NCBI RefSeq assembly: GCF_019090165.1
Contig: NZ_JAHRIB010000203.1
Coordinates: 33,762 to 97,761, forward strand
Source: Streptomyces sp. BV286
Lineage (GTDB): Bacteria; Actinomycetota; Actinomycetes; Streptomycetales; Streptomycetaceae
DNA: 64,000 nt
Direction: 5' to 3'
Shown here: positions 50,921 through 59,034 of the stretch, piece after piece
How positions within the stretch are numbered: position 1 is the stretch's first letter
How the letters are laid out: each line of letters opens with the position of its first letter
Program-made: the position numbers and the translations under genes
Notes under the pieces: generated by a model
Databases searched by the model: none
What the model was told of the DNA's origin: nothing
Seen by the model: only the letters and a program-made list of their open reading frames with translations

Positions 50921-50932
50921 GTGGAACCACCC
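50921..50932. promoter_or_regulatory. Inverted repeat before the type III PKS gene
   Basis: GGTGGAACCACC has 5-bp arms with an AA centre and lies 49 bp before rppA. It could be an operator; nothing else recognisable is in the 190-bp gap. Confidence 0.3.
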
Positions 50933-50981
50933 TTCCGCCGAGGAGAGGGAGTTCCCGGCGGGCGAGAGAAGGCGCAGGCAC

Positions 50982-52046
50982 ATGGCGACTTTGTGCAGAC
51001 CCGCGGTCTCCGTTCCGGAATACGTGATCACGATGGAGGAGACGCTCGAGCTGGCGCGCTCCCGCCACCCCGATCACCCCCAACTGCCGCTCGCGCTGCG
51101 GCTGATCGAGAACACCGGCGTACGCACCCGGCACATCGTGCAGCCCATCGAGGAAACGCTCAAGCACCCCGGCTTCGCCGAACGCAACAAGGTGTACGAG
51201 GCCGAGGCGAAGGCCCGCGTGCCGGCCGTCGTCCAACGGGCGCTCGACGACGCGGAGGTCCTGGCCGCCGACATCGACGTGATCATCTACGTCTCGTGCA
51301 CGGGCTTCATGATGCCCTCGCTGACGGCCTGGCTGATCAACTCGATGGAGTTCACCAGCGACACCCGCCAGATACCCATAGCGCAGCTCGGCTGCGCCGC
51401 CGGGGGCGCCGCGATCAACCGGGCGCACGACTTCTGCACGGCCTACCCCGAGGCCAACGCGCTCATCGTGGCCTGCGAGTTCTGCTCGCTGTGCTACCAG
51501 CCGACCGACCTCGGAGTCGGCTCGTTGCTGTGCAACGGCCTGTTCGGGGACGGCATCGCCGCGGCCGTGGTCCGCGGACAGGGCGGTGAGGGCATCCGCC
51601 TGGAGCGCAACGGCTCGTACCTGATCCCCAAGACCGAGGACTGGATCATGTACGACGTGCGGGCCACCGGCTTTCACTTCCTGCTGGACAAGCGGGTGCC
51701 GGCCACCATGGAACCGCTCGCCCCCGCTCTCCAGGACCTCGCGAACCTGCACGGCTGGGACGCTTCCGACCTGGACTTCTACATCATCCACGCCGGGGGT
51801 CCGCGGATCCTCGACGACCTCAGCAAGTTCCTCCAAGTGGCACCGGAGGCCTTCCGGTTCAGCCGGGCGACGCTCACCGAGTACGGGAACATCGCCAGCG
51901 CCGTCGTCCTGGACGCGCTGCGCAGGCTGTTCGACGAGGGGGGCTCCCATCACCAGGCGCGCGGACTGCTCGCCGGCTTCGGGCCGGGGATCACGGCCGA
52001 GATGGCGCTGGGCCGCTGGCACCGCACGAACGAAGAGACGGTGTGA
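50982..52046 (+). CDS. rppA: Type III polyketide synthase, 1,3,6,8-tetrahydroxynaphthalene synthase
   Basis: Chalcone-synthase-fold homodimeric enzyme of 354 residues, which joins five malonyl-CoA units into tetrahydroxynaphthalene. The catalytic Cys138 lies in QLGCAAGG, the numbering known for RppA. The His/Asn of the triad are in FYIIHAGGPRIL and YGNIASAVVLDAL. The N-terminus (LCRPAVSVPEYVITMEETL) and the Cys-rich stretch CEFCSLCYQPTD are RppA-like. The ATG at 50982 is used. The next gene, a P450, starts 2 nt after the stop, and the cupin gene overlaps that. The product is likely flaviolin and its dimeric pigments. Confidence 0.95.
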   Translation: MATLCRPAVSVPEYVITMEETLELARSRHPDHPQLPLALRLIENTGVRTRHIVQPIEETLKHPGFAERNKVYEAEAKARVPAVVQRALDDAEVLAADIDVIIYVSCTGFMMPSLTAWLINSMEFTSDTRQIPIAQLGCAAGGAAINRAHDFCTAYPEANALIVACEFCSLCYQPTDLGVGSLLCNGLFGDGIAAAVVRGQGGEGIRLERNGSYLIPKTEDWIMYDVRATGFHFLLDKRVPATMEPLAPALQDLANLHGWDASDLDFYIIHAGGPRILDDLSKFLQVAPEAFRFSRATLTEYGNIASAVVLDALRRLFDEGGSHHQARGLLAGFGPGITAEMALGRWHRTNEETV

Positions 52047-52047
52047 C

Positions 52048-53262
52048 ATGACCCTGAGCGAAGAGACGACGGCCGCACCCCCGGTACGGCACTGGCCGGC
52101 CCTGGACCTGACCGGGGTCGACTTCGACCCCGTCCTGTCCGAGCTGATGCGGGAGGGCCCCGTCAACCGGATCCAGCTGCCCAACGGCGAGGGCTGGGCC
52201 TGGCTGGTCACGCGCTACGAGGACGTACGGCTGGTGACGAACGACCCGCGGTTCAGCCGCGCGGCGGTCCTCGGCCGCCAGGTCACCCGGCTGGCACCGC
52301 ACTTCATTCCGGCGCCGGGTGCGATGAGCTTCGTCGACAAGCCCGACCACGCCCGGCTGCGCAGAGCGGTGAACGCCGCGTTCACCACGCGTGGCATCGA
52401 GCGCCTGCGGGCGAACGCCCAGGAGACCCTCGACGCGATGGTCGACGGCATGCTCCGGGACGGGCCGCCGGCCGATCTGATCGACCGGGTCCTGTCCCCG
52501 TTCCCGATCACGGTCATCTGCGAGCTGATGGGTGTCCCGGCCGACGACCGGCACACCCTGCACACCTGGACGCAGGCGATCCTCTCCTCCTCGCAGGGCG
52601 CCGAGACGAGCGAGCGCGCCAAGCGGGACATGGAGGTGTACTTCGCCAAGCTGATCGCGGAGCGGCGCGGCGCCACGGGCGAGGACGTGACCTCGCTGCT
52701 CGGCGCCGCGGTGGGTCGGGGCGACATCACCGAGGAGGAGGCGGTGGCGCTCGCGGGTCCGATCCAGATCGGCGGCGAGGCCGTCACCAACAACACCGGG
52801 CAGATGCTCTACATCCTCCTGACCAGGCCCGCGCTGTTCGACCGGCTGCGCGCCGAACCGGAGCTGCGCCCGCAGGCCCTGGACGAACTGCTGCGCTACA
52901 TCCCGCACCGCAACGCGGTGGGCCTGTCCCGGATCGCCACGGAGGACGTCGTGCTCAGGGGTGTACGGATCCGGGCGGGCGATCCCGTCTACGTGTCCTA
53001 TCTGGCCGCCAACCGGGACCCGGACGTCTTCCCGGACCCCGACCGGATCGACTTCGAGCGCGGCCCCAACCCGCATCTGGCGTTCGGGCACGGTCCGCAC
53101 TACTGCGTGGGCGGGATGCTGGCCCGCATGGAGTCGGAGCTGATGGTGAACACGCTCCTCGACCGGATCCCGACGCTGCGCCTGTCCGTCTCCGAGGACG
53201 AGGTGCCGTGGCGGCGCGGCGCGCTGATCCGCGGGCCCGAGGCCCTGCCCGTCACCTGGTGA
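52048..53262 (+). CDS. Cytochrome P450, CYP158-like biaryl-coupling enzyme
   Basis: Soluble bacterial P450 of 404 residues. The heme-ligand loop is FGHGPHYCVGGMLARME with Cys353, and the K-helix ELLRYIPHR. The I-helix region AGPIQIGGEAVTNNTGQML lacks the usual acid-Thr pair, as in CYP158A proteins that work with a substrate hydroxyl instead. Together with the upstream rppA this indicates oxidative coupling of flaviolin to dimers and trimers. It starts at ATG 52048 and overlaps the cupin gene by GTGA. Confidence 0.92.
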   Translation: MTLSEETTAAPPVRHWPALDLTGVDFDPVLSELMREGPVNRIQLPNGEGWAWLVTRYEDVRLVTNDPRFSRAAVLGRQVTRLAPHFIPAPGAMSFVDKPDHARLRRAVNAAFTTRGIERLRANAQETLDAMVDGMLRDGPPADLIDRVLSPFPITVICELMGVPADDRHTLHTWTQAILSSSQGAETSERAKRDMEVYFAKLIAERRGATGEDVTSLLGAAVGRGDITEEEAVALAGPIQIGGEAVTNNTGQMLYILLTRPALFDRLRAEPELRPQALDELLRYIPHRNAVGLSRIATEDVVLRGVRIRAGDPVYVSYLAANRDPDVFPDPDRIDFERGPNPHLAFGHGPHYCVGGMLARMESELMVNTLLDRIPTLRLSVSEDEVPWRRGALIRGPEALPVTW

Positions 53263-53789
53263 CCGCGCTCACGCCGCCCGAGGGCCTGCTGGTGCCACCG
53301 GGCCACGGCCGTACGGTCCGTACCCCGGCCCAGCACGTCACCTTCAAGGTGACCGGTACGCACTCCCGGGCGGCGTCCAGCTTCGAGGTGATCGTGCCGC
53401 CCGGCTTCGACGTCGGCGCGCATGTGCACTCGCGCAGCGAGGAGCTCTTCTACGTCCTGGAGGGCGAGCTGGACGTGCTCGCCTTCGAGCCGCGGGTGCG
53501 GACGCCCGACAACTGGCAGCGCTGGGAGTCCGGTTCGGGCAACCGGGTGGTGCGGGCGACGCCGGGCACGGTGATCGTCGTGCCGCCCGGCTGCCCGCAC
53601 GCGTTCGCCAACCCCACGGGGAACCCGGCCAAGATGTTCTTCCAGGCGTCCCCGCCGCCGGATCACGAGCGTTACTTCGACGAGCTGCTCAGCATCCTCG
53701 ACGCGGGGGGTCCTCCGGACACCGCGGCGATCGAGGAGCTGCGGTCCCGGTACGACATCGAGCAGCTGACGCCGTTGCGCCACCGGTAG
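53259..53789 (+). CDS. Cupin-domain quinone-forming monooxygenase (MomA-like)
   Basis: Cupin protein of 176 residues. Metal-binding motif 1 is PPGFDVGAHVHSRSEELFYVLEGELDV; motif 2 is PGTVIVVPPGCPHAFANP. In other streptomycetes the rppA operon carries a cupin monooxygenase (MomA; S. coelicolor SCO1208) that oxidises tetrahydroxynaphthalene to flaviolin, and this gene is in that position. The GTG at 53259 overlaps the P450 stop. Confidence 0.88.
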   Translation: MTALTPPEGLLVPPGHGRTVRTPAQHVTFKVTGTHSRAASSFEVIVPPGFDVGAHVHSRSEELFYVLEGELDVLAFEPRVRTPDNWQRWESGSGNRVVRATPGTVIVVPPGCPHAFANPTGNPAKMFFQASPPPDHERYFDELLSILDAGGPPDTAAIEELRSRYDIEQLTPLRHR

Positions 53790-53834
53790 GCGTCCGGTCG
53801 TCACAGGTTCCCCACGCCCCTGAAGGGCGAAAGC

Positions 53835-53854
53835 CGGGGCGCAGCCCCGCTTTT
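53835..53854 (+). terminator. Rho-independent-like terminator of the rppA operon
   Basis: CGGGGC-GCA-GCCCCG followed by C and TTTT (53851-53854). A U-run is unusual in this genome and supports true termination. It adjoins repeat copy 2. Confidence 0.65.
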
Positions 53855-53905
53855 CAGGGGTGCGGGGAACTGCGCGCTCAGCCACGACGCACCCGCACCC
53901 GCACC
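53850..53905 (+). repeat. Dispersed Streptomyces intergenic repeat, copy 2
   Basis: Contains TGCGGGGAACTGCGCGCTCA then GCCACGACGCACCCGCACCC. It shares long blocks with copies at 48335-48410 and 56029-56190. It lies between the convergent cupin and acyl-CoA dehydrogenase genes. Confidence 0.75.
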
Positions 53906-53925
53906 GGACAGTGATCCGCTCGGCG

Positions 53926-55155
53926 CTACCGGATCGGCATGCCGGACAGCGTCCGGGCGATGACGAGCCGCTGGATCTCGCTCGTGCCCTCGAAGATCGT
54001 GTAGATGGCCGCGTCCCGGTGCATCCGCTCGACGGGGTACTCGCGCGTGTACCCGTTGCCGCCGAGGATCTGGATCGCCTGCCCGGTGACCTTCTTCGCC
54101 GTCTCACTGGCGAACAGCTTCGACATCGAGCCCTCGGCCGAGGTGAACTGCTTCCCGCTCACGGCCATCCAGGAGGCGCGCCACACCAGCAGCCGGGCCG
54201 CGTCGATCGACGTACGCATGTCGGCGAGCTGGAAGGCCACGCCCTGGTTGTCGATGATCGGCCGACCGAACTGCTCACGCGTCCGCGCGTAGTCGAGGGC
54301 CACCTCGTAGGCGGCCCGTGCCGTGCCGACCGCCATGGCGCCGACGGCCGGGCGGGACGCCTCGAACGTGGCCATCGCCGCGTTCTTCAGGCGCTCACCG
54401 CCTCCCGCCTTCGCGCGCTCCCGGGCGCGGGCGAGCCGCTCGTCGAGCTTCTCCTTGCCGCCGAGGAGGCAGGAGCCGGGAATCCGGACGTTCTCCAGGA
54501 CGACCTCGGCGGTGTGCGAGGCGCGGATGCCGTGCTTCTTGAACTTCTGGCCCTGGGACAGACCGGGCGTGTTCGGCGGGATGATGAAGGACGCGTGGCC
54601 CTTGGAGCCCAGTTCGGAGTCCACGACCGCGACCACGACGTGCACGTTGGCGATACCACCGTTGGTCGCCCACGTCTTCGTACCGTCGAGAACCCACTCG
54701 TCCTTGGCCTCGTCGTACACGGCGCGCGTCCGCATGGAGGCGACGTCGGAGCCGGCGTCGGGCTCGGAGGAGCAGAAGGCGGCGACCTTGACATCGTTGG
54801 CATCGCCGTACATCTGGGGGATCCAGGTGCCGATCTGCTCCTCGGTGCCGTTGGCGAGGACGCCCACGGCGGCGAGGCCGGTGCCGACGATCGACAGGGC
54901 GATGCCCGCGTCGCCCCAGAACAGCTCCTCCATGGCCATGGGAATGCCGAGGCCGGTGGGGTCGAAGTACTGCTGGGCGTAGAAGTCCAGGGAGTAGATG
55001 CCGACCTTCGCGGCCTCCTGGATGACCGGCCAGGGAGTCTCCTCGCGCTCGTCCCATTCGGCGGCCGCGGGGCGGATGACGTCGGCGGCGAAGCCGTGGA
55101 TCCAGTCCCGGACCTCCCTCTGCTCGTCGTTGAGCTCCATGGTGAACTCGGCCAT
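53926..55155 (-). CDS. Acyl-CoA dehydrogenase
   Basis: FAD-dependent dehydrogenase of 409 residues with a complete fold: KVAAFCSSEPDAGSDVASM, EWVLDGTKTWATNGG, RTREQFGRPIIDNQGVAFQLADM, GGNGYTREYPVERMHRDAAIYTIFEGTSEIQRLVIAR. The catalytic Glu is the one in IFEGTSE. It carries out the first oxidation of beta-oxidation. GGAGG precedes ATG 55155. The divergent TetR gene and the palindromes between them suggest acyl-CoA-responsive repression. Confidence 0.93.
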   Translation of the reverse strand: MAEFTMELNDEQREVRDWIHGFAADVIRPAAAEWDEREETPWPVIQEAAKVGIYSLDFYAQQYFDPTGLGIPMAMEELFWGDAGIALSIVGTGLAAVGVLANGTEEQIGTWIPQMYGDANDVKVAAFCSSEPDAGSDVASMRTRAVYDEAKDEWVLDGTKTWATNGGIANVHVVVAVVDSELGSKGHASFIIPPNTPGLSQGQKFKKHGIRASHTAEVVLENVRIPGSCLLGGKEKLDERLARARERAKAGGGERLKNAAMATFEASRPAVGAMAVGTARAAYEVALDYARTREQFGRPIIDNQGVAFQLADMRTSIDAARLLVWRASWMAVSGKQFTSAEGSMSKLFASETAKKVTGQAIQILGGNGYTREYPVERMHRDAAIYTIFEGTSEIQRLVIARTLSGMPIR

Positions 55156-55180
55156 GTCCCCTCCAGGGCTGCACTTACGT

Positions 55181-55221
55181 GTTACTTGCGGTAACCGTAG
55201 CCTGTTACCGGTCGGTAGTAA
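55181..55221. promoter_or_regulatory. TetR-type operators between acyl-CoA dehydrogenase and TetR genes
   Basis: GTTACTTGCGGTAAC (55181-55195) is a 5-bp-armed palindrome. TTACCGGTCGGTAGTAA (55205-55221) repeats the same TTAC/GTAA half-sites 24 bp away. A TTGACT -35-like hexamer on the minus strand follows at 55224-55229. The adjacent TetR protein is the natural candidate to bind here. Confidence 0.6.
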
Positions 55222-55324
55222 AAGTCAACTCCCCGTTCCAGCTCGGCAGCCCGTTCGAGGCAGACCCCGCTCCGGGTGTTACGTTGCCCAGGCGTCACCG
55301 AATCAGCACGGGTGGGGAGAGCTC

Positions 55325-55966
55325 ATGGACACCACACAGCGGACCGAGCAGCAGAGGTCCGCCGACCGCCGACGGCGCGAGCTGCTGGAGGCCGCCGACC
55401 GGGTGGTGCTCCGCGACGGCCCGGGCGCCTCGATGAACGCCATCGCGGCGGAGGCGGGCATCACCAAACCGATCCTGTACCGCCACTTCGGCGACAAGGG
55501 CGGACTCTACGCTGCCCTCGCCAAGCGCCACACGGACGCCCTCCTCGGAGCGCTGCGCGCCGCACTCGACGCCCCCGCCGAGCGCCGGCAGCGCGTGGAG
55601 GCCACGCTCGACACCTACCTCGCGGCGATCGAGGCACGCCCTCAGGTGTACCGCTTCCTGATGCATCCGTCGGAGGGCGGCCCGCAGAGCGACCAGGGCT
55701 TCGCCGTGGGGCTCTCCGCTCCCCTGCTGCGCCGGATGGGCGAGGAGCTCGCCGAGGTCATCGAGGAGCGCGTCGATCTCGGCCCGGACAGCCAGCAGTT
55801 GGCCCGCGTCTGGGGCCACGGCATCGTCGGCATGATGCACGCGGCGGGCGACTGGTGGCTCGGCGAACGCCCCTGCGCCCGAGCCGAGTTGGTCCGAGCC
55901 CTGGCCGACCTCCTCTGGGGCAGGCTGGCCGCGGCGGGCGACAAGGTCGGCGGCCCCGGCTTCTAA
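55325..55966 (+). CDS. TetR-family transcriptional regulator
   Basis: Regulator of 213 residues. The TetR helix-turn-helix is at about 15-65 (RRELLEAADRVVLRDGPG, NAIAAEAGITKPILYRHFGDKGGLYAALAKRH). The ligand domain is helical, with WLGERPCARAELVRALADLLWGRL at the end. The ATG at 55325 follows GGGGAGAG. It is divergent from the acyl-CoA dehydrogenase gene with palindromes between, so a fatty acyl-CoA-responsive repressor is likely. Confidence 0.92.
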   Translation: MDTTQRTEQQRSADRRRRELLEAADRVVLRDGPGASMNAIAAEAGITKPILYRHFGDKGGLYAALAKRHTDALLGALRAALDAPAERRQRVEATLDTYLAAIEARPQVYRFLMHPSEGGPQSDQGFAVGLSAPLLRRMGEELAEVIEERVDLGPDSQQLARVWGHGIVGMMHAAGDWWLGERPCARAELVRALADLLWGRLAAAGDKVGGPGF

Positions 55967-56009
55967 CGTTCCGCCGGCTGCACGGTTCGCGGACTCCGAG
56001 CAACGACCG

Positions 56010-56041
56010 TTCCCCGCGCTCCCATTGAAGGGCGCGGGGAA
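56010..56041. terminator. Hairpin after the TetR gene
   Basis: TTCCCCGCGC (56010-56019) pairs perfectly with GCGCGGGGAA (56032-56041) across a 12-nt loop. The right arm is also the first unit of the tandem repeat that follows. Confidence 0.6.
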
Positions 56042-56190
56042 TGGCGCGGTCCCTCAGGGGCGCGGGGAACCGCGCGGTTTTCAGGGGCGCGGGGAACGGC
56101 GCAGTCTTTGAGGGGCGCGGGGAACTGCGCGACCAGCCACCACGCAGCCTCACCCGCACCCGCACCCGCACCCGCAGCAGACGACCGGGC
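56029..56190 (+). repeat. Tandem array form of the dispersed intergenic repeat, copy 3
   Basis: GGGGCGCGGGGAA begins at 56057, 56084 and 56112, with a near-copy at 56029. This gives four units with a 27-28 bp period. The last is followed by the GCGCGACCAGCCACCACG block and then a CACCCG hexamer run to about 56177. It separates the TetR gene from the convergent deformylase gene. Confidence 0.85.
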
Positions 56191-56199
56191 CGCGAACCC

Positions 56200-56739
56200 T
56201 CAACGACTCCAACCGGCCCGCCCCGCCTGCCACATCACCCGCCGGTGGCGCCATCCACGCACCCGGTCCACGTACAACCCACCGTCGAGATGGTCGCACT
56301 CGTGCTGAAGGCACCGGGCGAACCACCCGGTGCCGTGCACCCGCACCGGCTCACCGTCCATGGTGACGCCCTCCACCACGGCATGGTCGTACCGCTCGGT
56401 GCCCGCCTCCAGGCCGGGCAGCGACAGACACCCCTCGGGCCCGCGCAGCACCACCCCGTCCACCGCCACGAGCCGCGGGTTCACCACATGTCCCACATGT
56501 CGTCGGTCTTCGTCGTCGGGGCAGTCGTATACGAAGACCCGCAACGACTCTCCCACTTGGTTCGCGGCCAGCCCGACCCCCTCCGCCGCGTACATGGTCG
56601 AGAACATGTTCTCGACGAGCCGCGCCAGTTGGGGACCGAACTCCGTGACTTCTTCACACCGTGTGCGCAACACGGGGTCGCCGAGCAAAGAGAGAGGAAG
56701 GACGCGCCCTCGGGCGCCCGGGATCGAGCCGTGTCGCAT
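56200..56739 (-). CDS. def: Peptide deformylase
   Basis: Metalloenzyme of 179 residues that removes the formyl group from nascent proteins. All three motifs are present: GVGLAANQVG (about 54-63), EGCLSLPG with the metal Cys, and QHECDHLDG with the two metal His and the catalytic Glu. The ATG at 56739 is used. It is divergent from murT and appears monocistronic. Streptomycetes often carry several deformylases; this may be one of those paralogues. Confidence 0.95.
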   Translation of the reverse strand: MRHGSIPGARGRVLPLSLLGDPVLRTRCEEVTEFGPQLARLVENMFSTMYAAEGVGLAANQVGESLRVFVYDCPDDEDRRHVGHVVNPRLVAVDGVVLRGPEGCLSLPGLEAGTERYDHAVVEGVTMDGEPVRVHGTGWFARCLQHECDHLDGGLYVDRVRGWRHRRVMWQAGRAGWSR

Positions 56740-56816
56740 GGCCGCAAGGGTACGGTCCTCAATGTCGCGCGGGTGCCGGGGTGGTGCCGCGGTTCGGGTG
56801 GGTGAGTGGATCTCGA

Positions 56817-56822
56817 TAGGCT
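56817..56822 (+). promoter_or_regulatory. Likely -10 of the murT-gatD operon
   Basis: TAGGCT fits the streptomycete TAnnnT -10 and lies 60 bp before murT. No clear -35 is visible at the matching distance. Confidence 0.4.
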
Positions 56823-56882
56823 GAGGGCCACACGTTGCCGGGAGCAGTGCGCGGCGCCGTACGCAAGGAGGATCGAGAACTG

Positions 56883-58121
56883 ATGGCAGGCAACTCGGAC
56901 CCGCTGTCGCCGCGGGCCAAGCTGGCCGTGACGGCGGGCAAGGCGGTCGCAGCGGCGTCCCGCGCCGCGGGCCGCGGCAGCGGATCGGTGATCGGCGGCC
57001 GGGTGGCGCTCAAACTCGACCCCGACCTGCTGGCCCGGCTCGCACAGCACCTGGACGTCATCCTGGTGTCGGCCACGAACGGCAAGACGACCACCACACG
57101 GCTGATCGCCGAGGCGCTGCGCGCCGCGGGGCCCGTCGTCTCGAACGCGCTGGGCGCGAACATGCCGGCCGGCATCACCTCGGCGCTGGCGGGCGGCTCG
57201 GACTCGCGGTTCGCCGTGATCGAGGTCGACGAGAAGTACCTCTCCGGGGTGGCGCGCGACACTGATCCCAAGTGCATCGCCCTGCTCAACCTCTCCCGCG
57301 ACCAGCTGGACCGCGCGGCGGAGACCCGCATGATGGCCGAGCACTGGCGCGAGGGCCTGGCCGGGTCCAAGGCCGTCGTGGTCGCCAACGCCGACGATCC
57401 GCTCGTCGTGTGGGCGGCGTCCTCCTCACCGAACGTGGTGTGGGTGGCCGCCGGCCAGATGTGGAAGGACGACGCCTGGTCCTGCCCGTCCTGCGGCGGT
57501 GTGATGCAGCGCCCCGGCGACGACTGGTTCTGCGGCGAGTGCGGTTTCCGCCGCCCCACGCCGAGCTGGGCGCTCTCCGGTGACCACGTCCTCGACCCGC
57601 ACGGTTCGGCCTGGCCGATCCACCTCCAGCTGCCGGGCCGCGCCAACAAGGCCAACGCTGCCTCGTCGGCCGCCGTCGCCGCCGTCTTCGGCGTACCGCC
57701 GCAGGTAGCCCTGGAACGCATGTACCAGGTGCAGGCCGTGGCCGGACGCTACGACGTCGTGCAGTTCATGCAGCGCGACCTGCGTCTGCTGCTCGCCAAG
57801 AACCCGGCGGGCTGGCTGGAGACGTTCTCCCTGATCGACCCGCCGCCGACCCCGGTGATCCTGTCCGTGAACGCGCGCGGGGCCGACGGCACCGACACCT
57901 CCTGGCTGTGGGACGTCGACTACACCCGGCTCACCGGCCACCCGATCTTCGTGCTCGGCGACCGGAAGCTGGACCTGGCCGTCCGCCTGGAGGTTGCGAA
58001 CCAGCAGTTCCAGGTCTGCGAGAGCCTCGACCAGGCCGTGCAGGCGGCACCGCCGGGACGCATCGAGGTCATCGCGAACTACACCGCTTTCCAGGACCTG
58101 CGGCGTCGTGTCGGCAACTGA
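56883..58121 (+). CDS. murT: Lipid II isoglutaminyl synthase, MurT subunit
   Basis: Mur-ligase-like amidotransferase subunit of 412 residues. With GatD it amidates the alpha-carboxyl of D-Glu in lipid II. ATP-binding P-loop ATNGKTTTTR (about 64-73). A four-Cys zinc ribbon is inserted at about 201-224 (CPSC then CGEC), as in known MurT. The C-terminal DUF1727 domain contains RYDVVQFMQRDLRLLLAKNPAGW. GGAGG lies 10 nt before ATG 56883. gatD follows 19 nt downstream, so the two subunits are co-expressed. Confidence 0.95.
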   Translation: MAGNSDPLSPRAKLAVTAGKAVAAASRAAGRGSGSVIGGRVALKLDPDLLARLAQHLDVILVSATNGKTTTTRLIAEALRAAGPVVSNALGANMPAGITSALAGGSDSRFAVIEVDEKYLSGVARDTDPKCIALLNLSRDQLDRAAETRMMAEHWREGLAGSKAVVVANADDPLVVWAASSSPNVVWVAAGQMWKDDAWSCPSCGGVMQRPGDDWFCGECGFRRPTPSWALSGDHVLDPHGSAWPIHLQLPGRANKANAASSAAVAAVFGVPPQVALERMYQVQAVAGRYDVVQFMQRDLRLLLAKNPAGWLETFSLIDPPPTPVILSVNARGADGTDTSWLWDVDYTRLTGHPIFVLGDRKLDLAVRLEVANQQFQVCESLDQAVQAAPPGRIEVIANYTAFQDLRRRVGN

Positions 58122-58140
58122 ACCCCGGAGGACGAAGAGA

Positions 58141-58869
58141 ATGAGTGACAACAGCCTGCGGCTGGTGTGGATCTACCCGGACCTGCTGAGCACGTACGGC
58201 GACCAGGGCAACGCGCTCGTCGTCGAGCGCCGGGCCCGCCAGCGCGGGCTGGACGTGGCCCGTCTCGACGTGCGCAGCGACCAGCCGATCCCCACCTCCG
58301 GTGACATCTACCTCATCGGTGGCGGTGAGGACCGGCCGCAGCGGCTCGCGGCCGAGCGGCTGCGCCGCGACGGCGGTCTGGAGCGCGCGGTCGGCAACGG
58401 CGCGATCGTCTTCTCGGTGTGCGCCGGCTACCAGATCCTCGGCCACGAGTTCATCAACGACCTGGGCCAGCGCGAGCCGGGCCTCGGTCTGCTCGACGTC
58501 GTCTCCACCCGCGGCGAGGGCGAGCGGTGCGTCGGTGACGTGTTCGGCGACATCGACGCGCGCCTGGGCCTGCCCCCGCTGACCGGCTTCGAGAACCACC
58601 AGGGCGTCACGCACCTCGGCCCCACCGCCCGCCCCTTCGCGAACGTGCGGCTCGGCAAGGGCAACGGCACGGGCGACGGCACGGAGGGCGCGTACAACGA
58701 CACGGTCTTCGGCACGTACATGCACGGTCCCGTGCTCGCCCGGAACCCGCTGATCGGCGATCTGCTGCTCAAGCTGGCACTGGATGTCAACGCCCTGCCG
58801 CCGATCGACGACCGGTGGTACGAGGCGCTGCGCTCCGAGCGCATCGCCGCTGCTCAGCAGCCTGCCTGA
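58141..58869 (+). CDS. gatD: Lipid II isoglutaminyl synthase, glutaminase subunit GatD
   Basis: CobB/CobQ-like class I glutamine amidotransferase of 242 residues that supplies ammonia to MurT. The nucleophile Cys94 is in SVCAGYQILG and the catalytic His195 in TYMHGPVLARNPLI. The N-terminus VWIYPDLLSTYGDQGNALVV is characteristic of GatD. The ATG at 58141 follows a GGAGGAC site. It is the second gene of the murT-gatD operon. Confidence 0.95.
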   Translation: MSDNSLRLVWIYPDLLSTYGDQGNALVVERRARQRGLDVARLDVRSDQPIPTSGDIYLIGGGEDRPQRLAAERLRRDGGLERAVGNGAIVFSVCAGYQILGHEFINDLGQREPGLGLLDVVSTRGEGERCVGDVFGDIDARLGLPPLTGFENHQGVTHLGPTARPFANVRLGKGNGTGDGTEGAYNDTVFGTYMHGPVLARNPLIGDLLLKLALDVNALPPIDDRWYEALRSERIAAAQQPA

Positions 58870-58966
58870 CCCCACGGGCGGAGCCCATCCGACCGCGTGC
58901 CCGCTCACCTGTGCGGGTACGTCCAGCAGGCGGACGCACAGTGCGGATCCGCCCCCTGCCGCCGGT

Positions 58967-58972
58967 AGGGTG
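58967..58972 (+). promoter_or_regulatory. Possible -10 of pfkA
   Basis: TAGGGT in the 165-bp gap between gatD and pfkA, 62 bp before the start; no clear -35. Confidence 0.3.
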
Positions 58973-59034
58973 GCGGCGTCCAGCCGGACAGCGTGGTCCG
59001 GTTCCCGGCCCACGTTGAGAAGGTATTTCGGGCT

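Noticed and set aside
56029..56124. CRISPR-like array
   Set aside because: The 27-28 bp units are nearly continuous repeats with no unique spacers, and no cas genes are present.
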